From contig NZ_LXEU01000005.1 in the NCBI RefSeq assembly GCF_001654985.1, positions 1 through 64,000 of the forward strand: DNA of 64,000 bases, read 5' to 3'. The notes beneath the pieces were generated by a model that was not told the DNA's origin, did no database searches, and saw only the letters and a program-made list of their open reading frames with translations. Positions 43,350 to 56,430 of this stretch are shown piece after piece. This DNA is from Kluyvera georgiana ATCC 51603 (GTDB taxonomy: Bacteria; Pseudomonadota; Gammaproteobacteria; Enterobacterales; Enterobacteriaceae). Position 1 is the stretch's first letter. Each line of letters starts with the position of its first letter. A program made the position numbers and the translations under genes.

Positions 43350-45464
43350 CTAGTTTCGGTTACGGGTGACTTTGATGACGTCCGGCATCACGCGGATTTT
43401 GCGCATGATATTCGCCAGATGCACGCGGTCGCGGGCGGTCAGGCGGATAAAGGCGCTATATACGCGGCCGTCTTTCTCTTCCGTATTCAGGCTTTGAATA
43501 TTGGACGTCGCGGTATTGATGGCTGCCGTCAGGTTGGCCAGCGCCCCCTGATGGTTGAACATATCAACCTTAATCTCGGTGATAAATTCCTGCGCCGTTT
43601 CTTTGTCCCACTCAACCGCCATGAACTTCTCTGGTTCTTTCTGATAACCGCGAATGTTGCGGCAGGATTCATGGTGGATAACCAGCCCTTTACCCGGGCT
43701 GACGTGAGCGATGATCGGGTCGCCAGGGATTGGGCGACAGCATTTCGCGAAGGTGATCAGTACGCCGTCTGCGCCTTTAATCGGCAGATGGGTATGCCCG
43801 GAGGCACCCGGTGCAGACGGGATAGCTTCGCCCTGCTGGAGGTTTTTCGCCACCACCACGCTCATGGCGTTGCCGAGGCCAATTTCGGCCAGCAGATCGT
43901 CAAGGGTGGCAAGACGCATACGGTCAAGTTCGCGCTGAACATGATCCGGCGGGATTTCCGCGAGCTTGCGGCTACCGCCCAGCGCGTGGTTCAGCAGACG
44001 GCGACCCAGGCTGACGGAGTCGTCGCGCTTGAGGTTTTTCAGCATCTGGCGAATTTTTGCGCGCGCTTTTGAACTGACGACAAAGTTGAGCCATGCGGCG
44101 TTCGGGCGTGCGCCCGGCGCGGTGATGATTTCTACCGTCTGGCCGCTGGAGAGCGGCTGCGACAGCGGGTAAGGCTGCCTGTCGACGCGCGCGCCGACGC
44201 AGGCATGACCGATGTCGGTATGCACGGCGTAGGCGAAGTCCACCGGCGTCGCGCCAGCGGGCAGTTCGACGATGCGGCCTTCCGGGGTGAAAACGTAAAT
44301 CTCATCCGGGAAGAGATCGGATTTAACGCTCTCGATAAATTCAAACGAACTACCGGCGCTCTGCTGCAGTTCCAGCAGGCTTTGCATCCAGCGTTGGGCG
44401 CGGATTTGTGCGGTAGTACTGCTTTCGCCACCGTGCTCTTTGTAAGCCCAGTGTGCGGCAACACCCATCTCTGCCATTTGATCCATATCTTCGGTACGGA
44501 TCTGGACTTCGACCGGGACACCGTGTGGCCCAATCATCGAGGTGTGCAGGGACTGATATCCGTTGGCCTTTGGAATCGCGATGTAGTCTTTTACGCGACC
44601 CGGGCGCGGCTTGTACAGGCTGTGCATCTGGCCCAGTACGCGGTAGCAGGTATCCAGATCGTGGACGATAACGCGGAAGGCGTAGATATCCATGATCGAG
44701 TGAAAACGCTGCTCTTTCAGCACCATTTTGCAGTAGATAGAGTACAGATGTTTCTCGCGGCCGCTGACGCGACACGGAATTCCCGCTTCCTGCAAACGCC
44801 CTTCAATTTCAGAAAGAATCTTCTGAATCATCTCTTTACGGTTACCGCGCGCGGCTTTCACCACCTCTTTAATGACGCGATAACGGTTAGGGTACAGCGC
44901 TTCAAAGCCCAGCTCTTCGAGCTCGGTCTTGATGTGATGGATACCTAAACGGTGCGCCAGCGGGCTGTAAATTTCGAGCGTTTCACGGGCGATGCGGCGA
45001 CGTTTGTCCGGGCGTAATGAGCCCAGCGTGCGCATGTTGTGGGTGCGGTCGGCAAGCTTGATGAGGATGACGCGGATATCCTGCACCATCGCCATAATCA
45101 TTTTGCGAAAGTTTTCGGCCTGCGCCTCTTTCTTATCGCGGAACTTGAGTTTATCAAGTTTAGAGACCCCCTCTACCAGTTCAGCAACGCTTTTGCCAAA
45201 GAGCTGCTCCATGTCCTGGTAGGTGGCAGGGGTATCCTCAATCACGTCATGCAGCAGGGCGGCCATCAGCGTTTCATAGTCGAGTTTCATCTCGGCCAGA
45301 ATGCAGGCTACCGCTACCGGGTGCGTGATATAGGGTTCACCGCTTGAACGTGTTTGCCCCTCGTGAGCGTCACGTGCAACGAGATAGGCCTGCCGAAGAC
45401 GCTTAATCTGGTCTTCCGGCAGGTAATTTTGAATCAGCTGATTCAGGCTCTCAAACAGATACAA
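43350..45464 (-). CDS. spoT: Bifunctional (p)ppGpp synthetase/hydrolase SpoT
   Basis: The 704-residue enzyme has an N-terminal HD hydrolase domain (TLMAALLHDVIEDTPATY), the synthetase domain (YRVIKEVV..., LHTSMIGPHGVPVEVQIRT), TGS (DEIYVFTPEGRIVELPAG), helical and ACT domains. It mainly degrades ppGpp and makes it in response to carbon, iron or fatty-acid stress. It lies 18 bases downstream of rpoZ. Its length is two residues above the E. coli protein. Confidence 0.98.
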   Translation of the reverse strand: MYLFESLNQLIQNYLPEDQIKRLRQAYLVARDAHEGQTRSSGEPYITHPVAVACILAEMKLDYETLMAALLHDVIEDTPATYQDMEQLFGKSVAELVEGVSKLDKLKFRDKKEAQAENFRKMIMAMVQDIRVILIKLADRTHNMRTLGSLRPDKRRRIARETLEIYSPLAHRLGIHHIKTELEELGFEALYPNRYRVIKEVVKAARGNRKEMIQKILSEIEGRLQEAGIPCRVSGREKHLYSIYCKMVLKEQRFHSIMDIYAFRVIVHDLDTCYRVLGQMHSLYKPRPGRVKDYIAIPKANGYQSLHTSMIGPHGVPVEVQIRTEDMDQMAEMGVAAHWAYKEHGGESSTTAQIRAQRWMQSLLELQQSAGSSFEFIESVKSDLFPDEIYVFTPEGRIVELPAGATPVDFAYAVHTDIGHACVGARVDRQPYPLSQPLSSGQTVEIITAPGARPNAAWLNFVVSSKARAKIRQMLKNLKRDDSVSLGRRLLNHALGGSRKLAEIPPDHVQRELDRMRLATLDDLLAEIGLGNAMSVVVAKNLQQGEAIPSAPGASGHTHLPIKGADGVLITFAKCCRPIPGDPIIAHVSPGKGLVIHHESCRNIRGYQKEPEKFMAVEWDKETAQEFITEIKVDMFNHQGALANLTAAINTATSNIQSLNTEEKDGRVYSAFIRLTARDRVHLANIMRKIRVMPDVIKVTRNRN

Positions 45465-45482
45465 GGGCGACCCGCTATCTAA

Positions 45483-45758
45483 TTAACGACGACCTTCAGC
45501 AATAGCGGTAACAGCTTGTAATTCAGCGGCTTCCTGCTCTTGCTGTTCCTGGCGCTCGCGCACGTCGAGGATCTGGTTGTTGATCAGACCTTCTTCGATT
45601 TCGCGCAGCGCGATCACGGTGGTTTTATCGTTTTCTTCCGGTACCAGCGGATCCTTGCCGCCTACCTGCATCTGACGAGCGCGACGCGCGGCGACCAGTA
45701 CCAGGTCAAAACGGTTACCAATTTTCTCTACAGCGTCCTGAACAGTTACGCGTGCCAT
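45483..45758 (-). CDS. rpoZ: RNA polymerase omega subunit
   Basis: The 91-residue subunit starts [20 protein letters not shown] and has the [10 protein letters not shown] motif. It helps assemble RNA polymerase and forms part of the ppGpp site. It lies between gmk and spoT, as in E. coli. An Ala/Glu-rich C-terminus is normal. Confidence 0.98.
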
Positions 45759-45811
45759 ACTTTAATGCTCCACAGGTGAAGAAATGACTGGGCATGATAC
45801 TGAAAGTGGGT

Positions 45812-46567
<756 letters not shown>

Positions 46568-46680
46568 TTATCCCCATGTTGCTGCAACGAATGCGTTTTC
46601 CCTGAAGCCTGCTCGGGAAACGATACGATCGCCCTCGCGTGCAGAAAACGGCTGCATTACAAACAGAGCCAGCGTACTGA

Positions 46681-48983
<2,303 letters not shown>

Positions 48984-49184
48984 GTTTGCTCCCGGAATGA
49001 ATGGCAGAAGGGTAGCGATTTGTGCGTGGGATCACGATTGAGATTTTCTAAGGAGAGTGGGTTTTAATTAGTAAAACTAATTTTAATTGCTGTGCTTATC
49101 GCAGTGATATTGGTATGTGTTGATTTTTATGATTAGTTAACGCATTAAGAAATCTAATTAAAAACTTATGCTAACAGCCTAAAA

Positions 49185-49209
49185 CGGCCACTTCATGATG
49201 AAGTGGCCG
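49185..49209. terminator. Terminator at the 3' end of cptA
   Basis: Perfect palindrome CGGCCACTTCAT / GATGAAGTGGCCG, 10 bases after the cptA stop, with weakly T-rich flank on the minus strand. The stretch 48984-49184 is AT-rich and shows no gene. Confidence 0.7.
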
Positions 49210-49218
49210 GAAGATCGC

Positions 49219-50952
49219 TTACTGATTACCCGTTAGCTCGCCGTACGGCAGCGTATCGTAATCTCTCAGTGATTTCTTGTTGTACGGGTTGCCAATCCAG
49301 CGCGTACTTTCCTCAAACTGAGGGTTGGTCAGCGCACGCGTTGGGTCGAAACCGTCATAGCTCAAGCCTGCCAAATCTGACCAGGTATGAATAAGCTCGG
49401 AACTGCTGTATTTGCGGTTCACGTCCTGCGAGAAATCGCGCGGATGCGCCTCATGCCACTTCTCCGAGGTCCACAGCAGGAACGGGATGGTGTACATGTG
49501 ACGCGTCGGTTCTTGCTCATTACGCCCCTGAGTCTGATGCGGCGGCGTATCGTAGACTTCTTCCCCATGGTCAGAGAAGTACAGCAAGAAGCCGTTAGGA
49601 TCCGTCGCCCTGTAGTCTTTAATCAGCGTAGAAACGATATAGTCGTTATACAGGTTGGCGTTGTCATAGTTGTTGTACGTGTCCTGCTGATCCTTACTTA
49701 AACCAGCCGGCATGCTGTCGGTTTTACCGGAGAATTTGTTCCAGTTCTCAGGATAGCGGTACTGGTAGTTAATATGCGTACCCAGCAGGTGAACGATAAT
49801 GAACTTTTTCGGCGCAGGATCGGCCAGCACCTGCTTAAACGGTGCCAGCACGTTGGCATCGTATTCGCGGGCGCTTTGGGTGCGCTGCTGGTTCATGTAG
49901 AACTGCTGGTCGGTCTGCTTCGAGAACACCGTCAACATCGTGTTGCGCGACGTCATCGTCTGCTGGTTGGTTATCCAGAAGGTTTTATAACCCGCCTGCT
50001 TCATCAGGTTCATCAGCGAGGGTTTGGTCAGATACAGGTCCGGGTTCTGCTCATTCGCGAAGGTCAGCGCCTGCTGCAGAATCTCAATGGTGTAGGGACG
50101 AGACGTAACCACATCATTGAATACGGTAAAGTTAGGATCGGACTTACGCAGCGCATCCAGTTCTGGCGTGGTTTCACGTGGATAGCCGTACAGGCTCATA
50201 TGCCCACGCTGCGTTGACTCACCGATAACCAGCACCAGCGTACGCGGCGCATTACCGGTGCTGTCTTTTAAATTCGCCAGCGGCGGCAGAGCGTGGTTGT
50301 CGTTGAGCAGTCGCGTCAGGCTATTGAGCTGATGACGATACTGGTAGTAGCCGGTAATGAACTGCCATGGTGCGGCAGGAGCAAGGCGGGTTGATACGCC
50401 ATCCAGCACATCGGCAACCGGTTTGTCCTTCATCACTACCCCAGTGACGATCGGATGCAGGATCAGCCCGTACAGCAGGGCGAATGATACCAGCCAGCGC
50501 CAGGGCGTTGGGATATACACAGGACGCAGACGTGTCCACAGGAGGATAGCGATCGCCGTATAGACCAGCGCGACCAGCACTATTTTGAGGCTAAAGTACT
50601 GGCTGAAGAACTCGCCCGCTTCGTTGGTGTTGGTTTCGAACATCACGAATAGAACGCTTTGCGAGAACTCTTGCCCGTAAATTACGTAATAGCTAATTGC
50701 CGCGAGCGAGGCAGCCCAGAGAATGATGCCAATTAAGGCGCCGATAATGCGGGTTTTCCGGGGAAAGAGAAATACAGGCACCAGCCATAACAGGCTAAAG
50801 AGAATGGAATCTCTTAGGCCAGTCGAGCCGCTGTAACCTGTGGCATAGATAACAATCTGCAATGCTGTTGAAAAGAAGCAAAAATACAATACGGCCCAGC
50901 CAAGGGCTTTCCAGCTGTAGGCTGGCGTACTCTGAGTAGTCGTGAATTGCAT
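49219..50952 (-). CDS. cptA: LPS core phosphoethanolamine transferase CptA
   Basis: The 577-residue protein equals E. coli CptA (EptC, YijP) in length. Five N-terminal membrane helices (about residues 10-190) carry a periplasmic sulfatase-fold domain with the nucleophile Thr in VIGESTQRGHMSLYGYPRET, and the metal ligands IVHLLGTHINY and YFSDHGEEVYD. It adds phosphoethanolamine to heptose I of the core. The start at MQFTTTQ gives the family length. In K-12 the gene lies at the argC/ppc region; here it is between yicG and yicC, in the place of dinD. Confidence 0.95.
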   Translation of the reverse strand: MQFTTTQSTPAYSWKALGWAVLYFCFFSTALQIVIYATGYSGSTGLRDSILFSLLWLVPVFLFPRKTRIIGALIGIILWAASLAAISYYVIYGQEFSQSVLFVMFETNTNEAGEFFSQYFSLKIVLVALVYTAIAILLWTRLRPVYIPTPWRWLVSFALLYGLILHPIVTGVVMKDKPVADVLDGVSTRLAPAAPWQFITGYYQYRHQLNSLTRLLNDNHALPPLANLKDSTGNAPRTLVLVIGESTQRGHMSLYGYPRETTPELDALRKSDPNFTVFNDVVTSRPYTIEILQQALTFANEQNPDLYLTKPSLMNLMKQAGYKTFWITNQQTMTSRNTMLTVFSKQTDQQFYMNQQRTQSAREYDANVLAPFKQVLADPAPKKFIIVHLLGTHINYQYRYPENWNKFSGKTDSMPAGLSKDQQDTYNNYDNANLYNDYIVSTLIKDYRATDPNGFLLYFSDHGEEVYDTPPHQTQGRNEQEPTRHMYTIPFLLWTSEKWHEAHPRDFSQDVNRKYSSSELIHTWSDLAGLSYDGFDPTRALTNPQFEESTRWIGNPYNKKSLRDYDTLPYGELTGNQ

Positions 50953-51190
50953 GTGATTAACTTTATTTACGGTGAAGGCGGCCAGTCTAGCTACCAATGC
51001 TTAAGATATAATTAGATCGATATCAGGGCGTAAAAACAGATAGGCCTATTATCTGCAGGGATAAAAGGATGGCGTGAAATATCTGAGCAATAACGTTCTG
51101 AAATACCGTATCTCTTCCATAATCACCCTTTCATGAAGGGGTGGCTCATCATGCAGCGATACGGCAGAAAAATAAACTACCTGAATTAAA

Positions 51191-51220
51191 AATGCCCGCA
51201 GCATGGCGGGCATTGATTTT
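51191..51220 (-). terminator. yicC terminator
   Basis: Perfect nine-base stem AATGCCCGC / GCGGGCATT downstream of yicC. On the minus strand AATGCCCGC is followed by TTTTTAATTC. Confidence 0.85.
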
Positions 51221-51238
51221 TAATATAACGCTTTGGTG

Positions 51239-52102
51239 TTACTCGATATTTTGAATCTGCTCGCGCATCTGTTCAATGAGAACCTTCAGCTCGATAGCGG
51301 AATTTGTGACGTCGGCATTAATTGACTTCGATGCCAGGGTATTCGACTCACGGTTGAATTCCTGCATCATGAAGTCCAGGCGACGGCCAACGGCCTCTTT
51401 TTTCTTCAGGATGTTATAGGTCTCTTTGACGTGGGCTTCCAGGCGATCCAGCTCTTCGGCCACATCAATACGCTGGGCCATCAACACCAGTTCCTGCTCC
51501 AGGCGGTTGTTTTCCAACTGCACTTCCGCGTCTTCCAGCTTCGCCACCAGGCGATCGCGCTGCCACTGCAGAATTTCCGGCATATGGGCACGTACTTTGG
51601 TCACTTCGCTGCTAACACCTTCCAGGCGTTGTTCAATCAGCGCTTTCAGCGCCTGACCTTCGGTTTCGCGAGCGACGATGAAGTCGTCCAGCGTACCGTC
51701 CAGCGCATTCAGGATCTCGGCGGCGATAGCGTCCAGATCCTGCTCTTGTGCCGCCATAACGCCCGGCCAGCGCAGAATATCGACCGGGTTAATTTCCCCT
51801 TCGTCGCTCTGCATTTTGACCCAGTTCGCGGCGTTAACCAGCTGCTTTGCCAGGTTTTCGTTAAGAATAAGTTCGCCTTGCGCACTGGCATCCGGCTCAA
51901 AACGCAGAGTGCACTCTACTTTCCCGCGCGTTAAGCGGGTACGTAGACGTTCACGAACAACGGGTTCGAGGCTGCGGAACTGCTCCGGCAGACGGAAATA
52001 GGTTTCGAGATAACGCTGGTTAACAGAGCGCAGTTCCCAGGCGGCGCTGCCCCAACTGCCCTTAATTTCGCGGCGGGCATAGGCGGTCATGCTGCGGATC
52101 AT
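51239..52102 (-). CDS. yicC: Endoribonuclease/RNase adaptor YicC
   Basis: The 287-residue YicC-like protein starts MIRSMTAYARREI, with ELRSVNQRYLETYFRLPE and the C-terminal DUF1732 signature EEFNRESNTLASKS (RLDFMMQEFNRESNTL). It is reported to act with PNPase in degradation of small RNA such as RyhB and is a founding member of a ribonuclease family. The gene is divergent from rph, with an ERIC element between them. Confidence 0.95.
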   Translation of the reverse strand: MIRSMTAYARREIKGSWGSAAWELRSVNQRYLETYFRLPEQFRSLEPVVRERLRTRLTRGKVECTLRFEPDASAQGELILNENLAKQLVNAANWVKMQSDEGEINPVDILRWPGVMAAQEQDLDAIAAEILNALDGTLDDFIVARETEGQALKALIEQRLEGVSSEVTKVRAHMPEILQWQRDRLVAKLEDAEVQLENNRLEQELVLMAQRIDVAEELDRLEAHVKETYNILKKKEAVGRRLDFMMQEFNRESNTLASKSINADVTNSAIELKVLIEQMREQIQNIE

Positions 52103-52187
52103 AGACGTTCCTGTTTTTAAAGGAGAGATGGGGGGATTATAGCCCTCGGGGGCTTATGAGGATAGGAATAAGCACCGTTAATCCGTA

Positions 52188-52313
52188 TAACACTTCATCC
52201 TTCAAGCTGTCTCTGTGTTGGCTGCCGTCGCTTACCCCAGTCAGGTACTTATGTACGCTCCTGGGGATGCGCGCCTTTGTCGCCTTGATACAGCTGGAAT
52301 GATTTTGTGTATA
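52188..52313. repeat. ERIC element between yicC and rph
   Basis: Standard-length copy (about 126 bases) with ends CACTTCATCCTTCAAGC and GGAATGATTTTGTGTA and core CCCCAGTCAGGTACTTATGT followed by ACGCTCCTGGGG. Confidence 0.88.
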
Positions 52314-52315
52314 AT
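52285..52315 (+). promoter_or_regulatory. Putative rph promoter formed by the ERIC right end
   Basis: TTGATA (52285-52290) and TATAAT (52310-52315) are spaced by 19 bases, longer than ideal. The -10 box overlaps the ERIC terminus, 38 bases before the rph ATG. Confidence 0.45.
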
Positions 52316-52352
52316 GCGCAGCCACATTCGTTTCAAGCCGGAGATTTCTATC

Positions 52353-53069
52353 ATGCGTCCAGCAGGTCGTAGTGCCAACCAGGTGCGTCCCGTCACCCTG
52401 ACCCGTAATTATACAAAACACGCAGAAGGTTCCGTGCTGGTCGAATTTGGCGATACTAAAGTGCTCTGCACCGCCTCTATTGATGAAGGCGTGCCGCGTT
52501 TTCTGAAAGGTCAGGGTCAGGGCTGGATCACCGCTGAGTACGGCATGCTGCCGCGTGCTACCCATACCCGTAACGCCCGTGAAGCGGCGAAGGGCAAACA
52601 GGGCGGTCGTACTATGGAGATTCAGCGTCTGATTGCTCGCGCGCTGCGTGCAGCGGTAGATCTGAAAGCGCTCGGCGAGTTCACTATCACGCTGGACTGT
52701 GACGTTATCCAGGCCGATGGCGGCACGCGTACCGCGTCTATTACCGGTGCCTGTGTGGCGCTGGCCGATGCGCTGGGCAAACTGGTTGCCGCAGGTAAGC
52801 TGAAAACCAACCCGATGAAAGGGATGGTCGCCGCGGTTTCCGTCGGTATTGTCAACGGTGAAGCGCTGTGCGACCTGGAGTACGTTGAAGACTCGGCGGC
52901 GGAAACCGACATGAACGTGGTGATGACCGAAGACGGTCGCATCATTGAGGTTCAGGGCACGGCGGAAGGCGAGCCGTTCACCCACGAAGAGTTACTCACC
53001 CTGCTGGCGCTAGCCCGAGGGGGAATCGAATCTATTGTAGCGACGCAGAAGGCGGCGTTAGAAAACTGA
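52353..53069 (+). CDS. rph: Ribonuclease PH
   Basis: The 238-residue phosphorolytic exonuclease trims tRNA 3' ends. It starts [14 protein letters not shown] and shows [36 protein letters not shown] and [20 protein letters not shown]. The reading frame is intact to the C-terminus, in contrast to the frameshifted rph-1 allele of K-12. Its translation end near the pyrE attenuator couples it to pyrE expression. Confidence 0.98.
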   Translation: MRPAGRSANQVRPVTLTRNYTKHAEGSVLVEFGDTKVLCTASIDEGVPRFLKGQGQGWITAEYGMLPRATHTRNAREAAKGKQGGRTMEIQRLIARALRAAVDLKALGEFTITLDCDVIQADGGTRTASITGACVALADALGKLVAAGKLKTNPMKGMVAAVSVGIVNGEALCDLEYVEDSAAETDMNVVMTEDGRIIEVQGTAEGEPFTHEELLTLLALARGGIESIVATQKAALEN

Positions 53070-53075
53070 TTTTTA

Positions 53076-53102
53076 AGGGCGACGTGGTCGCCCTTTTTTT
53101 TG
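53076..53102 (+). terminator. pyrE attenuator
   Basis: Stem AGGGCGAC / GTCGCCCT followed by nine T residues, located between rph and pyrE directly after the rph stop. As in E. coli, translation of the rph end by a trailing ribosome at low UTP should prevent termination. Confidence 0.9.
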
Positions 53103-53133
53103 TCCGTAATAAAGTGAGATGAGGAGCGAATCC

Positions 53134-53775
53134 ATGAAACCGTATCAGCGCCAGTTTATTGAGTTTGCGCTTAACAAGCAGGTACTTAAGTTTGGCGAGT
53201 TTACGCTGAAATCCGGGCGAAAAAGCCCCTATTTCTTCAACGCCGGGCTGTTTAATACCGGGCGCGATCTGGCACTGTTAGGCCGTTTTTATGCTGAAGC
53301 GCTGGTGGATTCCGGCATCGAGTTCGATCTGCTGTTTGGCCCTGCGTACAAAGGTATTCCGATTGCGACCACCACCGCGGTGGCGCTGGCGGAACATCAC
53401 GACAAAGACTACCCGTACTGCTTCAACCGTAAAGAAGCCAAAGATCACGGCGAGGGCGGTAATCTGGTTGGCAGCGCGCTGACCGGGCGCGTGATGCTGG
53501 TGGATGACGTTATCACCGCGGGAACGGCGATTCGTGAATCGATGGAGATCATCCAGGCCAACGGCGCGCAGCTGGCTGGCGTGCTGATCTCTTTAGATCG
53601 TCAGGAGCGTGGTCGCGGTGAGATCTCGGCCATTCAGGAAGTGGAACGTGATTACGGCTGTGACGTTATCTCGATCATTACCCTGAAAGATCTGATCGCT
53701 TATCTGGAAGAAAAACCGGAGATGGCTGAGCATTTAGCCTCGGTACGCGCATATCGCGAAGCGTACGGCGTGTAA
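53134..53775 (+). CDS. pyrE: Orotate phosphoribosyltransferase
   Basis: The 213-residue enzyme converts orotate and PRPP to OMP. The start [18 protein letters not shown] and the PRPP motif [15 protein letters not shown] are clear; [10 protein letters not shown] is the catalytic flexible loop. GAGGAGCG precedes the start at 53134; a five-residue upstream extension is possible but not family-like. Confidence 0.98.
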   Translation: MKPYQRQFIEFALNKQVLKFGEFTLKSGRKSPYFFNAGLFNTGRDLALLGRFYAEALVDSGIEFDLLFGPAYKGIPIATTTAVALAEHHDKDYPYCFNRKEAKDHGEGGNLVGSALTGRVMLVDDVITAGTAIRESMEIIQANGAQLAGVLISLDRQERGRGEISAIQEVERDYGCDVISIITLKDLIAYLEEKPEMAEHLASVRAYREAYGV

Positions 53776-53779
53776 AAAT

Positions 53780-53848
53780 TGCCGGATGGCGCTGCGCTTA
53801 TCCGGCCTACAGAACGTTTGTAGGCCCGTAAGCGTAGCGCCAACGGTG
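53780..53848. repeat. BIME between pyrE and slmA
   Basis: REP unit GCCGGATGGCGCTGCGCTTA with TCCGGCCTAC, then an inverted unit ending GTAAGCGTAGCGCCAACGG. It separates convergent genes. Confidence 0.85.
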
Positions 53849-53849
53849 T

Positions 53850-54446
53850 TTACTGCAGTTGGGCGACAATCAGCGGCCAGCGGGCGTCAAAATCGTCTGT
53901 CGGGCGATACTTAAATTCGCTGCGAACAAAGCGCGAGAGCATGCCTTCGCAGAACGCGAGTAGCTGACTTGCCAGCAGCGTCTCATCGGTTTCGTAGCCT
54001 TCCCCTTCACGCATTTTGCGCTCGCGCAGTACCTGACGCAGTTGAGCCTCAATGCGCTCAAACAGCTGGTTAATACGGCCCTGCAGGCGGTCTTGCTCAA
54101 ACATCAGCGCGTGACCGGTGAGGATACGGGTCAGGCCTGGATTGCGTTCGCCGAAGCCCAGAATCAGCAGCACAATCAGACGTAAACGCGCGGTCGTATC
54201 CTTTTCGTCTTTCAGAATCAGGTTGATACGGGTAATCAGGCTATCTTCGATAAACTCGATAAGGCTATCGAACATGCGGGTCTTGCTTGGGAAATGCCGG
54301 TACAGCGCCGCTTCAGACACGCCAACGGACGCGGCCAGTTTTGCCGTCGTGATTCGCTGGCTGCCATCGCTGGATTCAAGCATCAACGCCAGGGATTGAA
54401 GTATTTCCTCGCGACGATTCCTTTTCGCAGTTTGCTTTTCTGCCAT
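53850..54446 (-). CDS. slmA: Nucleoid occlusion factor SlmA
   Basis: The 198-residue TetR-family protein has the helix-turn-helix [25 protein letters not shown]. It binds chromosomal SBS sites and blocks FtsZ ring formation over the nucleoid. The length equals E. coli SlmA, with the usual position between pyrE and dut. Confidence 0.97.
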   Translation of the reverse strand: MAEKQTAKRNRREEILQSLALMLESSDGSQRITTAKLAASVGVSEAALYRHFPSKTRMFDSLIEFIEDSLITRINLILKDEKDTTARLRLIVLLILGFGERNPGLTRILTGHALMFEQDRLQGRINQLFERIEAQLRQVLRERKMREGEGYETDETLLASQLLAFCEGMLSRFVRSEFKYRPTDDFDARWPLIVAQLQ

Positions 54447-54599
54447 GTTCTAAAATACCCCTGAAAATAAAACACTTGTCAGGCGAGCATCCACACGGTG
54501 ACCGCAACCATAAATTGCAGTGATCTTTTTGCATTATGACGCCGTGAGATGCGTAAAAAACGGGCACATCACATCCTGCATGATGTGCCTGAGGGCGAG

Positions 54600-55058
54600 T
54601 TATTGACGCCCGGAGTGGCCGAAGCCACCTTCGCCACGATCGGTGGCTTCAAACGATTCGACCAGATTAAACTCGGCCTGTACGACAGGAACAAACACCA
54701 TCTGCGCGACGCGTTCGCCTGGCTCGATAGTGAAGGTGGTTTGCCCACGGTTCCAGATGGAGACCATCAGTTGCCCCTGATAGTCAGAGTCGATAAGCCC
54801 CACCAGGTTACCCAACACGATACCGTGCTTATGGCCGAGGCCAGAGCGCGGCAGCATCACCGCCGCCAGAGACGGATCGGCAATATGAATTGCCAGGCCG
54901 GTCGGCAGTAAGGTGGTTTCCCCTGGCGCCAGTTCCACGGCGTCATCAAGACAGGCGCGCAGATCAAGGCCTGCAGAGCCAGCGGTGGCATAGGTCGGCA
55001 GCGGGAACTGCTGGCCAATACGCGAGTCCAGAATCTTAACGTCGATTTTTTTCATCAT
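54600..55058 (-). CDS. dut: dUTP diphosphatase
   Basis: The 152-residue trimeric enzyme hydrolyses dUTP to dUMP. All five motifs are visible, including [37 protein letters not shown] and the C-terminal P-loop-like [12 protein letters not shown]. The MMKKIDVK start overlaps the coaBC 3' end by 23 bases, as in E. coli, indicating translational coupling. Confidence 0.98.
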   Translation of the reverse strand: MMKKIDVKILDSRIGQQFPLPTYATAGSAGLDLRACLDDAVELAPGETTLLPTGLAIHIADPSLAAVMLPRSGLGHKHGIVLGNLVGLIDSDYQGQLMVSIWNRGQTTFTIEPGERVAQMVFVPVVQAEFNLVESFEATDRGEGGFGHSGRQ

Positions 55059-56256
55059 AACGGTTAACGATCTCGTCCAATAATAGTTGGCCCAGGAGTG
55101 ACTTACTGGCGAGAGGTAAACGCTTCTCGCCGTCCTGCCAGAAAAGGTGCAATGCATTGTTATCGCTATTAAAGCCTTGATTTGATTGCGATACATCATT
55201 GGCGCAAATCAGATCAAGGTTCTTGCGGCTACGCTTTTGCCGCGCATATTCTTCCACATTATTCGTTTCGGCGGCAAACCCTACGACGTAGGGACGGTGC
55301 TCTTTCAGTGCGGCAACGCCGGCGACGATATCCGGGTTTTTCACCATTTTTATTGTGAATTCATTGCCCTGGGTGTCCTGCTTCTTAATTTTTTCTTCGG
55401 CAATAACCGCTGCGCGATAGTCGGCGACCGCGGCGCAGCCGATAAAAATCTGCTGTTGTGTGATGCTGGCCTGAACGGCGGCGTTCATCTCTTCAGCTGT
55501 GGTGACGTCAATACGTTGCACAAAGGCGGGCGTCGGCAGCGACACCGGGCCGCTAACCAGCGTGACGTTGGCGCCACGGCGCGCTGCGGCTTCGGCGATA
55601 GCAAAACCCATTTTGCCCGAACTGTGGTTGGTGATGTAACGCACCGGGTCCAGCGGTTCGCGGGTCGGGCCTGCGGTAATCATGATGTGCAGATGTTGCA
55701 GATCGTTGACGGCAGAAAAATGTGCTGCGGCCATGTCGACAATCGCTAACGGGTCGAGCATACGACCGGGCCCGACGTCGCCACAGGCCTGGCTGCCGCT
55801 GTCCGGGCCCCAGATCAACATATTGCGTGAGGCGAGTACCTCAAGGTTGTGCTGCGTGGCAGCGGCACGATACATCTGCTGGTTCATCGCGGGAACAACG
55901 GCAACCGGCGACGGGGTGGCGAGACAGATAGTCGACACCAGGTCGTTTGCCATCCCGGCGGCCACGCGGGCAATTAAGTCGGCGGTGGCCGGCGCAAGGA
56001 TAACGAGGTCAGCCCATTTGCCCAGCTCAATGTGGCCCATCGCCGCTTCGGCAGCGGTATCGAGCAGGCTGTCGGAGACCGGATAGCCGGATACGGCCTG
56101 CAGGCTCAGCGGGGTGATGAAGGCTTTTGCTGCGTCGGTCATTGCGACGCGCACGTCAGCGCCGCGCTCGCGCAGGCGACGCACCAGCTCCGGCGTTTTG
56201 TAGGCAGCGATACCGCCGCTGACGCCAAGAACAATTTTCTTACCGGCCAGGCTCAT
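55036..56256 (-). CDS. coaBC: Bifunctional PPC synthetase/decarboxylase CoaBC
   Basis: The 406-residue flavoprotein carries out two steps of coenzyme A synthesis. The N-terminal CoaC half has [18 protein letters not shown], the catalytic-His region and PAMNQQMYR; the CoaB half has [20 protein letters not shown] and the [13 protein letters not shown]-like block ([15 protein letters not shown]). The start at MSLAGKK gives the E. coli length. Confidence 0.97.
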   Translation of the reverse strand: MSLAGKKIVLGVSGGIAAYKTPELVRRLRERGADVRVAMTDAAKAFITPLSLQAVSGYPVSDSLLDTAAEAAMGHIELGKWADLVILAPATADLIARVAAGMANDLVSTICLATPSPVAVVPAMNQQMYRAAATQHNLEVLASRNMLIWGPDSGSQACGDVGPGRMLDPLAIVDMAAAHFSAVNDLQHLHIMITAGPTREPLDPVRYITNHSSGKMGFAIAEAAARRGANVTLVSGPVSLPTPAFVQRIDVTTAEEMNAAVQASITQQQIFIGCAAVADYRAAVIAEEKIKKQDTQGNEFTIKMVKNPDIVAGVAALKEHRPYVVGFAAETNNVEEYARQKRSRKNLDLICANDVSQSNQGFNSDNNALHLFWQDGEKRLPLASKSLLGQLLLDEIVNRYDEKNRR

Positions 56257-56430
56257 CATGATTTTTCCTGTTAGGGGGACACCAGAATTCGCGCATTTTA
56301 TCACAATCCTGACAGGGTCGTGCGCTTACGACAGCGACACTTTGCGAGCCGCTACGCAAGGGTGATATCCGTGTCGTGCAGGGGGGATCGTACTGTGACA
56401 TCCTAGCGGCAGCCATCAGAGGAGGCCATC

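Noticed and set aside
43173-44072. 299-codon plus-strand frame over the ERIC and spoT
   Set aside because: Antisense to spoT and crossing a repeat; composition is not protein-like.
52353-53069. K-12-like rph frameshift
   Set aside because: The frame is intact to the expected 238 residues.
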